This document shows positions 11,667-22,322 of a stretch of DNA of 64,000 nucleotides, piece by piece. The notes under the pieces were generated by a model, which was not told where the DNA came from, ran no database searches, and saw nothing but the letters and a program-made list of their open reading frames with translations. A program made the translations under genes and the position numbers. The stretch's first letter is position 1; each line of letters starts with the position of its first letter. The stretch is from contig AP026145.1 in assembly GCA_030295235.1 (NCBI GenBank), positions 126,501 to 190,500 on the forward strand, in the 5' to 3' direction. This stretch comes from Fistulifera solaris (lineage: Eukaryota; Bacillariophyta; Bacillariophyceae; Naviculales; Stauroneidaceae).

Positions 11667-13485
11667 TCAGCTAATAGCGCGAAGCTCCAAATCCCCTCCC
11701 ATCGTGTATCCGTCAGACCAGGCAGCCCTTCGATAATTTCTCACACCACGTCGTTCTCTAAAAAGACAGAACGCCAGCAAGGCAAACAAGGTCGCTCCTA
11801 CAACCAATGGAATGACAGATGAAGCATCGTCAGTGTTTCCCGATGGTAAAGTTGGTGAACGCGGAGATGTCTGCGGCGGCATCACATTGCGATGTGGTGC
11901 TAAAGAAGGTTGTTGAGTTGGTTCCTTTGTTAGGAAGGGTACTGGAGCAGGACTTGCTGTGGTGCCTGGGATCATTGTTCTCGTAGGTACGCTTGTTTCC
12001 GAAGAAAAAGGTGCCAATGACGACCCTTCTTCTTCGAAGTACGAAGGAGTCGGTGATTTGGTGTAACCTTCGTCAATGGTGGGTGCGTAAGTGGGAAAAG
12101 GACTGCTGTTCGGGTTGATTGTGACACCGTTGTAAATATCTATATCCTCGTCATCCGCACAAGGAGGCGAATCATCGTTCTCGGCAGTCCGTTTCGGAGC
12201 TAAACCAACCTTGTTCTCATGAAAGTCAAAAGCCACAAAGTTGCTCAAGAAAAATTGTTCTCCTAGTAACCATACAGAGAGGTTCTCGTCGGGAAGCAAT
12301 GTCAGTAAGCACCACTGGTCAACATTGGAATCAAAATTTTCGACTTCGACCACTTCGTCCGTACTGAGCGGGGTGGTCATTTCCGTCAACTTATACGAAA
12401 CTCCATCAATATTCAAAATCAACGCATCGACGGGAGATTCACATGGACCAAAGCCGAACTCAAAAGCAGTAGTATCGCAACTGACGCTCTGCATGGCCCC
12501 CGATGCTTCGCCTCGTGTACCGCAATACCATCCCGGTGTTTGCTTCCAAAAATGCTGCAACGACCGACGAAGGACCCAGAGAAAAGGAAGCACTACTGTC
12601 CAACACCGCCGTATCGACGAGTGGTAACTCGACGTTCCCGACCCGCGATGATTCGACCTTCAAGTCCCATAAAATGTCGACACCCATTTCGAGCGGTTGC
12701 ACCTCATGCCAGACCAGGCATCCGGAATACAGAGTGCGATCGATTCCCCCCAGTAGTAACTCGGATGACAGTTCATCGCCCGTGAGATGCAATGCAAACA
12801 TGGGACGAGGCAATGCATCATGGAGCTGTTTGATGACTGTAGCAAAGTGCTCGACTTGGCCTTCTCCGGTCAATCCTTCATTGAGCGGACCCAGACCAAG
12901 ATACCCATCCCACTGATTCGGACATGCCTGATCGTAGTATGTTTCCATTTTATCGATGACAGCAAAACCTTGTTCGGGAATTTGGATTTCATCGGTAAAC
13001 GCAACTTTATCTTTGTACAGTAGCCCCGCTACCTTTAAGAAGAGGGTGAAGAAAGAAGAAAGAGTATTGAATCAGTAACAAAGACAAGGAAATAGATGCT
13101 TCTTCGTGCGGATTTGATAACGTACTTGATCTCCTCCGGTAACGGATTCGTACATGTTCTCCAAAGCATTGTCGAACAACGGCGTCGCGTTTGTCGCATC
13201 ATATCGATTCTGTGTTTCTATACAATCCACACAATCTTGCGATGTCACCCACAAATCCGTCGACGTCGTATCAACCACTAATTGAAAGGGTTGCGTCCCG
13301 ATGGTCACACTGACCGTGTAGAACGGCATATCGTCATCGCACGGCGTAAGAGGCACGGCATCGGCAGCGGCTTGTGCCTGGCGACGGCTCGTTCGATACT
13401 TCTTGCGTGCAAGAATCGTTTCCAGCTTTTCTCTTCCGTCTGCTATCAAAAAGGTTTTTGACCTCGAAAGAGAAAGTCGTGTCAT
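11667..13485 (-). CDS. Pepsin-like (family A1) aspartyl protease homologue with C-terminal membrane anchor and altered active-site motifs
   Basis: Exon 1 is 13485-13126 and exon 2 begins at 13032; the 93-nt intron has donor GTACG and joins in phase 0. The fold is recognisable as A1: VVDTTSTDLWV (first aspartate), DGYLGLGP, ELLLGGIDRTLYSGCL, and AVLDSSASFSLG (second aspartate). Both catalytic aspartates remain, but the usual D-T/S-G is D-T-T at the first site and D-S-S at the second, so activity is doubtful. A frame change at 12489-12535 is explained either by an extra G in a GGG run (12532-12534) or by a 40-nt GT..AG intron (12528-12489). The C-terminal part is rich in Pro/Thr/Ser, then a membrane helix (IPLVVGATLFALLAFCLF) and a short basic tail, so it is a type I surface protein. 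No clear signal peptide precedes exon 1; an upstream exon may be missing. Confidence 0.8.
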
Positions 13486-14108
13486 AATAAGTTAACTAAT
13501 ATTCACTTGTATTGCTCCCAAGTATTTCCGCTGTCTTTGGTTGAAATAATGCGCAATGCCTCGCGTTTATGACCCAGGACTGAAATCAGTCGTGAAAAAG
13601 TCATATACACTCTAACACTATAGTCTAACTCCAGATCAGGGACAAGAGCACAAGCACGATGTTCTAGAGATGAGAATGAGACTTGATACATAATGGATTG
13701 CTATGAGTAGAGCAAGAGTAGAGCGCAATTTCGTATTTTAATAATTTTTCATACGAAATAGTCTACGACGAGGTCGCAAAGTTTTTTTTGATTTCAGAGA
13801 AACCTTTCCTTTCTCGTGACTGAAAATCAGTCGTGACGTGTTTCCTCCTAACGTACTTTGTAGACGGAGAACCAGTGAAACAACGTTAAAGACGTTATAA
13901 ATCAACAGTAAGGCGATACTCCGTTTTGAATATCGCACCGACTATGTGACAACAAGACCGGCCGGCGGAGAACACTTAGGAACTCACAAAGTGAGGTGAC
14001 AAACGCTTTCAAACTGGTACTGTAAGGTAAAGCGCCACGCGCAACACGCAACACACAACACAAGCAACATCCTCATCATTTATTATTGTTAGTTGTAATT
14101 AACACACA
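13486..14108. repeat. Divergent promoter region with two copies of the GACTG..CAGTCGTG hairpin
   Basis: The spacer lies between the protease-like gene and the MadBub gene. Hairpin-forming motifs occur at 13578-13594 (GACTGAAATCAGTCGTG) and 13818-13835 (GACTGAAAATCAGTCGTG), members of the dispersed family seen elsewhere in the window. Directly upstream of the MadBub start is an ACACGCAACACGCAACAC stutter (about 14037-14062). Confidence 0.55.
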
Positions 14109-17100
14109 ATGGAGACTCCTATTTGGGAACAAGCAAAAGAAAACTCTGCTCCTTTAGAAAGAGGTCGCAATGTCGCATTGCTCGAGCAATCGGCGGTCGC
14201 GACGGAAGAGGATCGACGTGAGCTCGAACGCATGTTGCGTCATTACGAAAAATTAGTGCAACAGGACGACGACGATGCCCTCATTCATTGGCTTTCGTAC
14301 ATTAAGTTTCATCAGGAATCATTCCCAGTCGATACTCACGAACAGTTCTTATTGTTAGAGCGCTGTTTTCGAGCTCTGTGTCCCGTCCGCAAGTATGCAA
14401 ATGACTTGCGATTCATTCGCGTTTGCTGTCGTTATGCGGAACAAACGAAACGACCGCGTGAAATATTTCAATATCTGTATCAGCAAAATATAGGAGCGCA
14501 AGTTGCAATCTTCTGGGCGGCTTGGGCTTTTGTGGCGGAGAAAGAGCAGGATTACGCGTTTGCGGACAAGATATTTAACAAGGGTTTGTCCAAAAGGCGG
14601 CGCCTTTGAATTATTTGCAGCAACGACACAAGCAGTTTCAGCGCAGGATGAGTCGGTACTGGCTCAATTCAACCAACAATCAAGATGCCGACGACGATGA
14701 CGATCAGCAAGATGGACGAGGCGTGTTAGGAGGCTTGTCGGAAGATTCGTTTCGTCGCAATGATCGTCGGGCTACATCGAGACCGAATTCGCTGCGGAAT
14801 CCTCGCATGCCTGCGAATACAGCCACTTTGCGACTCGGAGAAGTTCGACTCGAAGTACGTTACAAAGACAGGATGAAAATCAACCATTTGCGATCTATAC
14901 AGAAGATACACAAACAGAAAACGAAGCCTTGAACGATTCCCTAATTGAACCAGACGGCCGAGTTCTAGAAAGCGAAGAGGACCGTCTTAAGGAAAATACT
15001 ATACTTCCAGAACGTTGGAATGAAAGGGGAGCTCTATCTACCAGTCATATATCTTCCACTACTCCTATTCTCTGTGCACCCAAGCAGCCCGTGGCGTTTG
15101 CCGTTTATGTCGATGAAGAATGCGCCGCGCGGCATGAACGCGAGCAAGCTGACAAGCGCCGTGCTATTGAGCGCCATCGCCAAGTCCGCGATGACAGAAC
15201 TTTTAAAGAACGTGGAGTAGATAGCGTAGCCGAACGGCTAACCAACGATCCATTGCGGTATGTGCGAGACCCATCGCAAGTGCAATCCGACCAACCTGTT
15301 CGGCCCGAAGCGCCCTCGCAACTGAAATCACGAGGATTTGACAAGATGCTGCTAAAGAGTCCCTCAGGCGTGGAGCAATGTTTTGAGGAGGCTCGAGTTC
15401 AAGCCAGCTATTTTAAGCTCGTTTCGAGTTGTTCCAATGTGAATTTATTTGCGACGAGTCGTAACAAGGAGCAAAACGACTCGAATATGTCCATGGACGA
15501 ATCTACCAATGCTTCCTATCATTCCATCTCCATTCAATCAGCTTGCGCTACATCAGTGGTAGCTCCGCAAGCCGTCGCTTTCACGCCAGGTTTACAGAAC
15601 CGCCCCACTGACCCAAACGTCACAACAGACAGCGCAACGTCTTCTGTAGCTGTTGGCGGGGTTGCCGATCCGACTATCAATACGCAATTGGCGTTGAGAG
15701 AATTATCAATGATGTTTTCGAGTCCTGCATTTCCGCTAACGGAACGAAGTCGAATCGAAGATCGTTCTGGTGGCTTGGGTCCCATTCTAAACGAATCCGG
15801 TGTCTCGGACTCATGCAATACTTCAGTCATTATTCAGCAAGAAGAAGTGATGGCTGATTGTGATCCAGACTCTTCATTACTTGTCGTAACGGAACCGAGG
15901 ACTGGTTTTGCTATCTTTACAGACGTTGAACACGACGACGTGCCACCGGCGGATCGTGCAACAGCCGTTAAGGAACCTTCGATATTTGCGACTGCCTTTG
16001 AAATCTACACAGATGCTCCCGGAGCGGATACTCGGGTTGAAACAGCACAGGTGCCCGTGTGTAAGAACACCTTGATGCCAAGTCAGGCATTTGATATATT
16101 CATCGATGAGTTACAGCCAGACGCAAGTAGAATGATTTCTAAAGACACCGCTAATGAAGAGCTGCACGTCGATCGAAAAAGAAAAGTGGCGTCTTGGAGC
16201 ATATTGATGAAAGGAGCGATGACTCGAACTCCTGCGACGAAGAGAATGACGGTGACACCGCAACATTTTCTCTTTTTAATGAAGTCGTACAGATGTTGGA
16301 CGATGTGAGCATTGAGGGTGATAGTGACGACTGCAACGGTAAAAGTGAGTAAGTCCATTTTAAACTCGTACTCAAACCATGCTGACATGTGCGTCTTACC
16401 CACTTGTGATGAAACAGATTTAACCAATTTTACTAGCAGCCAGTCAAGGCATTACCCCGCCTCCAATGCTAAGAATATTTTCCCGGACTACGCAAATGTA
16501 TACCAAGATTTGATCAAATCTTCGACGCACCATTTAAAGGCTAATGCAGCATCTCATTTTCCCAATATTCCAGCGCTTACTCGCGTGCTTTCTGAATCGC
16601 AGAAAATTTATGATCTACAAGAGCATGCCTTACCGCGTCCTCTCAAGCGACAGCAAGTAAATCAGGGTGTTGAAATTAGAATTAGTCACAGCTCAGCAAA
16701 GATCGTAGCGGAGCTTGGAAAAGGTTCGTTCGGAAGCGTCGCCTTGCTAGAATCAGAAACATCAGTAAAGATTGCGATCAAATCTCAGGCACCGATCGAC
16801 TGTCTCGCCCTCGAGTTTGAGCTGCTACAAACGGCTAAAAAGCGCATAGGAACGAGTAAGCTCTTCTTTCCTGACCCTTTGTCGCTAATATTCTTTGCGG
16901 ACGGGGCCTTGCTCGCAATGTCTGCTGTGACCACGTCGGGTTTGAATCTTATTGACCTTGTCAATGCTTATACGTTACATGACGAATCCGTGCCAGAGAT
17001 CGTAGTCCTTTACTACACCTCGTTGATGCTTTCATACATTGAAACACTTCACTGGAAGGCGAAAATTTTGGTACGTCTGTCATGCAGGGACGAGTGGGTT

Positions 17101-17714
17101 GCGATTCTATCTCATCTCTCATTTTCTTTGTTCTTGTTGAATAGCATTGTGATGTCAAGCCTGACAACTGGGTTTTATCGCAATCTCATACAATGGCGGG
17201 TGATTCTGTTATTGGATCCGACCTTTGTTTAATCGACTTTGGGCGAGGTATCGATTTGGCTAAAGACGAAGGGCGTGCTGTATTCAGGAGTGACGACAAT
17301 GTGATGAACAAGAGATTCGTAGGACCCTCTTGTGTGAAAGAGATGATGTGTGTCGCGATGAGGAGAGGTCTTCCGTGGTCGTTTGACGCAGACACATTTG
17401 GTATCTGTGCATGCGTTCATGTATTACTTTTTAGCTCGCACATTGAATTGAAGGAAGATAAAAACGGTGATTGGGTTCCAAACGAACCGTTGGAAGGATT
17501 AAAATACGTCACTTTTTGGGATGAGATGTTTCGGACATTGTTAAATCTAGACCCTGAAACACAATTAGCGATTGGGTCACGTCCTCATTCTTTACGCCAG
17601 TTGCGGAAGAAAATAGACAAAGAATGGAGCGACAATTCTGTTCTGCAAAGTGAGCTTCGCCGACAAGCTTCTTTGCTGCCCAGTACGCGAGATGTTATGA
17701 AGGCAAGGAAATAG
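14109..17714 (+). CDS. MadBub: BUB1/BUBR1-type spindle assembly checkpoint kinase with two KEN boxes and five ABBA motifs
   Basis: Acts at kinetochores and in the mitotic checkpoint complex that inhibits APC/C-Cdc20. In order: a KEN box at residues 10-12 (14136-14144), the Mad3/BUB1 TPR domain (about residues 30-165), a second KEN box (14989-14997), five motifs fitting Fx[ILV][FY]x[DE], and a C-terminal BUB1-type kinase. The ABBA-type motifs are at 14887, 15097, 15907, 15997 and 16090. The kinase has GKGSFGSV, IAIK, HCDVKPDN and DFGRG, so it looks catalytically intact. Two introns splice in frame: 16345-16417 (73 nt, donor GTGAGT) and 17071-17144 (74 nt). Three further frame changes, at 14592-14595 (A4), 14871-14872 (GG) and about 16176-16185 (A runs), each correspond to one missing base, and known family motifs continue on both sides. 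KEN boxes plus a kinase on one chain is the undivided MadBub arrangement. The 3' end lies 38 bp from the convergent DnaJ gene. Confidence 0.9.
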
Positions 17715-17752
17715 ACGTAACAGTTTCGCGAACGAATCTATTCTTAGATCTT

Positions 17753-19173
17753 TTAAATGCGGTTATTGCTGCAATGTACTCTTTTACATTTGTCGACACT
17801 GCACGTTACTGTCCTCTTCATACATGGGACCTTGTCGCATGCCAAAGAAGGATTGGTGCCCTGTGCATGATAAAAGAAAGGGTGTGGTTCTTCTTGTTCC
17901 TCTTCGTATCGATGACGTGTGTCATTCGGTGGAATTCCACTAGCGACTCCGAATTCGGAGCGTTTGGCTTGTGTCAATTCCAAAGTATCTTTCACGTGCG
18001 CAGGTTTTGTGCCTTCCATTTTGTGAACAAGTCGTTTCAACTCATTGTATTCTTCCTCCGTCAACTGATTTCGATGTTGTGGCAGTAGCACCTCAAACTC
18101 GATGTATAAATCACCGAATTCAGTACCAGTTTTGGGCATACCGTATCCATTCAAGCGATAGACATCTCCCGATTGAATTGCACCGGCTACTGCGATAGGA
18201 ATGTCTTTTCCATTCAAGTGTCGAATGCGCCGCTGAAAACCACCCAACGCTTCACTCCACGAAATCGATAAGGACATGGCCAGATCATAGTGCTTGCGCG
18301 TAAAGACATCATGCCGTTGCTGCTGTACGACTAGCACCAGATCCGCCGGCGTCGCATCCGGTACAAAATCAATTTCACCACTGCACAGCACCACATGTCC
18401 CGCCTCGGCTCCGGCGGGAATGTGTACGGATACATGTTTGGCGTGATGATGCGTTTCATGAAACGGCGAAGCATTGGGTGGTGGTACCAGAATCGTCTTG
18501 GTGATACCGTGATACAAGTCTTCCAGGGTAACGGTAATTTGATAACGAGTGGTCCGATTGATGGGATGTTGATTGTTGAATGGACGTCCCTGGCTGAAGA
18601 ACTGTTGAAAAATGTCGTAGGGCATGCCCCCTTGTTGCTGTTGCAAACCCGCCTTGCCGTATCGATTGTACAATTGCCGCTGTTCGGGATCCGAAAGTAC
18701 TTGATACGCTTCCGCGACTTTGTCGAAGGCACGTCGATCTCCCTGGGTCTTGTCGGGATGTGTCACAACGGCACGCCTTCGATACGCCTTTTGTATTTTG
18801 GCGTCGGCATCTGGATGCAGACCATCTTGGCGAGTTAATCCTAATATTTGATAATAATCGTCTTGCTTCAAGATGTCTTGCAGTAGCTGTTGTTGTCGTG
18901 TGAATGAAGCAGATGAGGAAGAGCTGGATGTAGTGTTTGTTTCGGTCGATGAATTCGGAGGAGGTGATTTCTTTTGCTCTTCTTCTTTTTATGATGATGA
19001 TGCGAGTCTTTGGGTTCGTGAGTGGATGTATGATTGTTGTCAGGTGCATTCGCTTCTGTTTCCCCGCCTCGCAAGGCTGTCGTCGCACGCAAAGAACGTG
19101 AGGCATGCGAAGCGACAGCTGTGGCCGTTGAAGTCGACAACGAAACGAAACACAGCCACTCCTTCTTCTTCAT
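17753..19173 (-). CDS. Secretory DnaJ (HSP40) of the DNAJB11/ERdj3 type
   Basis: The J domain (DYYQILGL.. with HPDK) is followed by a short QQQ/GG linker and the two beta-sandwich client-binding domains of type B DnaJs (ITVTLEDLYHGITKT; HVSVHIPAGAEAGHV; EFGDLYIEFEVLLP). There is no zinc finger. Upstream in another frame is a signal-peptide-like N-terminus starting at 19173 (MKKKEWLCFVSL, ending near TTALRGG), then histidine, lysine and serine runs. The two parts connect if one base is missing in a T run (18972-18975 on +). An earlier ATG at 19350 would add a hydrophobic segment; I prefer 19173 because it gives a normal signal peptide. The likely role is an ER-lumen Hsp70 (BiP) co-chaperone. 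It diverges from the LRR gene. Confidence 0.83.
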
Positions 19174-19709
19174 GAGTTTGCGTTTATCGACACCAGAGTA
19201 ATCTGGCGGTTGTAGTGCAACAGGGTTGCCTAAAGAGCAACCTAAGAAGACGAAGAAAATATAGGAAAGAATGATCATCGAAAACGGCAAAGCGAAAAAA
19301 CAACATCGCAAGGCGACGAGGAAGGAGGTCGTCTTCCACGTGGATGACATTCGAGACGTTATGAAGGATCGGGTTAACGACCACTGTACGACAATGTAGG
19401 ACGACAGTCAGACAATCGCGGTGCGCGAAAGCAAATAAATCAAATAGGCGAAGTGACTACATGTCATTGGATACACATAACCGTTTCCCCTACCAATCCA
19501 TAGCAACGGACACATTTTGAGTCCGAATTGGTCCGCGAAAACAAAAAAGGGCGACTCACATAGCGTAGCTAAAAAATGGGTGGAAGAAGGAACAATCGTG
19601 TGAGCGGCATAAACAAAGAACGTTGCGAAAAAGAGAATAATTACACATCTCAATCTCATACTCTTCATTCTTTGATAGATTCAAACAACAACACAAGAGA
19701 AAACACATC

Positions 19710-21146
19710 ATGTCGAGTCTATCGTACAAAGATAATCCTGGCGAAACATCAACATATGGCGAGGACGCCTTTCCGCCCACGGCGAGCGTCTTTCGATCGA
19801 ACGACGACAACGCCTCGACCGCGACCTCACGCCGTCGCAAGATTTGCTGCTGCTTGCCACGCCCGAAATCGCGTCGTGGTGTTTGGTTGTTGCGCGCAGT
19901 CTTTGCCTTTGGATTGCTGCTAATGGCTGTCATCGGAGTGGCTGTCTATCTTGGACTACAGAGTTCTTCGTCCACGCCCCGCAATGTCGGTCCCTTGATC
20001 ACGTCCGAAGAGATGGATCGCTACTTGCGTCAAGCCGTAGGAGCCAATGAATTGGAAAACAGAGACTCGTACACCAGTCTAGCCTACCGGTGGATGCTAC
20101 AAAATCCTTTCTCGTTACAAGAATTCCGCATGCGTGTGGAAGATCGGGTTTTGCAGCGATATGCCCTCGCGTGCTTGTACTACGCCACCTACCGCGTCAA
20201 CAACGACTGGCTTCGTTACAATCAAGGTTTGATGGATGCTCAACCTCAAGACATTTTTCCTTGGACCGAAAGCCAAGGATGGTTGGTGTACGCCAACGAG
20301 TGTGACTGGTACGGTATTACTTGCAATCAGTTCGGCTACGTCACCAGTTTGGACCTGGGCTCGAACGATTTGACAGGAGAAATCCCTCCGCAGTTGCAGT
20401 ACTTGAGTCACGGCTTAGAATTCTTGAATATCGAAGGCAACTACGCGTACAATGTTCATCCCCACTTTCTGGGAAAGCTGACCAATCTCAAGTACTTGTA
20501 CATGAAGGATTCATTGTTCGAGAGCGACGGTATTCCGCTGGTATTCGCTGCACTCACGAATCTGGAAGAATTTGATTGCTCGCACACCATGTTCCACGGA
20601 CCGCTACGCGAGGATATCTTTGAGAACATGGCGCAACTCCGGTATTTGGAAATTTCCGGCAATCAAGTGAACAGTACTCTGCCCCAATCCCTCATCAGTT
20701 TGCCCAATCTCAAGTACTTTTATGCTGATAATGTAGGACTGACGGGCAATTTGGAGTTTTTGCAAGACATGAGTGCCTTAGTGGAGACGTGGTTGGATCG
20801 CAATCCGACCTTAACAGGCACCCTCCCCACGATTTTGGGGCCACAGTTGGAGTCGCTCAGTTTGACACGCAACAATATCACAAGCAGCATTCCAGACGAA
20901 TGGGGTAGCCACTCCAAGTTGAAGCATTTGTGGCTGTACAGCAATTACTTGTACGGTTCCATCCCTCATTCCTTCCGAAAGTTATCTCAATTACAGACGT
21001 TTGCAGTTGAAGACAACTTGTTCACGGGAAACGTTGAACACATGTGCGCCGATTTGAGTATCCCGGATTTTCAAGTCGACTGTGAAATGGATTGCAGTTG
21101 CTGCAGTTGCTGTGGAATCGAAGAATGCACCGGTGAAAGAAGTTGA
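19710..21146 (+). CDS. Leucine-rich-repeat protein with single N-terminal membrane anchor
   Basis: The gene encodes a 478-residue single-exon protein. A cytosolic N-terminus (about 60 residues, CCC cluster and basic residues) is followed by one membrane helix (about residues 62-82, FAFGLLLMAVIGVAVYLGL), which gives type II topology with the rest outside or luminal. A cap motif (CDWYGITCNQFGYVTSLDLG) leads into plant-type LRRs of about 24 residues, such as NDLTGEIPPQL, NITSSIPDEWGS and NYLYGSIPHSF. It ends in a cysteine-rich tail (CEMDCSCCSCCGIEEC). There is no kinase domain. This architecture is common among diatom surface or adhesion/receptor-like proteins; the ligand is unknown. Confidence 0.85.
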   Translation: MSSLSYKDNPGETSTYGEDAFPPTASVFRSNDDNASTATSRRRKICCCLPRPKSRRGVWLLRAVFAFGLLLMAVIGVAVYLGLQSSSSTPRNVGPLITSEEMDRYLRQAVGANELENRDSYTSLAYRWMLQNPFSLQEFRMRVEDRVLQRYALACLYYATYRVNNDWLRYNQGLMDAQPQDIFPWTESQGWLVYANECDWYGITCNQFGYVTSLDLGSNDLTGEIPPQLQYLSHGLEFLNIEGNYAYNVHPHFLGKLTNLKYLYMKDSLFESDGIPLVFAALTNLEEFDCSHTMFHGPLREDIFENMAQLRYLEISGNQVNSTLPQSLISLPNLKYFYADNVGLTGNLEFLQDMSALVETWLDRNPTLTGTLPTILGPQLESLSLTRNNITSSIPDEWGSHSKLKHLWLYSNYLYGSIPHSFRKLSQLQTFAVEDNLFTGNVEHMCADLSIPDFQVDCEMDCSCCSCCGIEECTGERS

Positions 21147-22322
21147 ACGTGTCAGTACTGAGACACAATATGATTCTGGCTGACTACGGCTTTATTAGCA
21201 TTATTATATTTTTCCATTAAATATTACATCTTGCATCTAACAAGCATTTCAATCTCTTTAGTTTATTGACTTTCAACGCGCTATAAAGTACTTGTATTTG
21301 TGGTAGAAAAAGGAAAATAATGATGGCGAGATAACGATAATATTTACTCCTTATATGGTTCTTAACAATGAGCAGGTTCTTAACTCATGACTCATGACTC
21401 AAGACTGCTTTGCAGTCGTGGTCTCCTGAACCAACACTTTGAGCCCATAGTAAATACACAAGACAACGTCTCGCAGGCTTTTCGACGTACAAATATTCGA
21501 AGGGGTGAAATGTAAACGCTGCGTAAGGCTATTGGACTGCAACAATGACAAACGGAGCTCAAGGAAAATTGGCGAACGAACGAATTGTAGGTAACAATGT
21601 CGCTCGAAAGGATATCGATTCATGACTGAAGTGCAGTCGTGGTAAATACGGACATCACTTTGGTAGATAGTAATAAACGGCAAACAACGTTTCGCAGGAT
21701 TCGACGTAAAAATATCAACGCGTGTAGTGTAAACGCTGCTAAGAACTATTTCATTGCAACAATGACAAAGGAAGCTCGAGATAATATGACGAACGAACAA
21801 ATTGTAGATAACAATGTCGCGCGAAAGAATATAGATTCATGACTGCGAAGTGCAGTCGTGGTAAATACGGACAACACTTTGGACAATAGTAAATATCTTG
21901 TTGCGTATTTTAATACAGACGGAAATTCTGTATTAATGTGTTTGTCGCATTGAACGACACCGGCCTGTTCGTGCAACGTCGACGTCATTGCAACCGGTTG
22001 AACTGAAATCTCGCGCTTGCGTCAATTGCTCTGCACGTCGTACGTGGTATCTTACCGTCTTTTCTCGCGAGCTTCAAAAAGTCAATGACGTCTCTTTCTC
22101 GTGTTGTTGGCGTGTTGTTATTACGTTTGCCGTCGCTGACATTCACTATCTTATTCTCGCTATCATTACTTCTTCATTTCCTTTAAAAGGTTTCCATCTC
22201 ATTCGCATTGAAAGAAAGGACCGCATTCATCAAAGGAAACCAAGCTTTGAAGAAGAAACGATCGCTTTCCTCCTCGCAAACTCATTTCTCCAGAACTACA
22301 TTTTCTCAACAACAAATTCATC
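21147..22322. repeat. Spacer with a ~220-bp tandem repeat carrying the GACTG..CAGTCGTG hairpin
   Basis: CAGTCGTG occurs at 21413, 21634 and 21853 (spacing 221 and 219 bp). Between copies the sequence also repeats: YATAGTAA, AACGTYTCGCAGG, TCGACGTA, GTGTAAACGCTGC, GCAACAATGACAAA and CGAACGAA. Copy 3 is cut short at about 21900. Just downstream is a perfect inverted repeat TTAATACAG/CTGTATTAA (21910-21936). About 22000-22322 is the probable promoter and leader of the next gene. Confidence 0.75.

Noticed and set aside
12489-12528. A definite 40-nt intron in the pepsin-like gene
   Set aside because: It joins in frame, but dropping one G at 12532-12534 keeps additional plausible residues including a cysteine; I cannot choose, so it is not listed as a separate feature.
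14855-16204. Ultra-short introns of 14-17 nt in the MadBub gene (GT..AG at about 14855-14871 and 16186-16199)
   Set aside because: GT and AG are common at this scale, the sizes are below what a spliceosome is known to handle outside a few ciliates, and one missing base in a nearby run explains each site.
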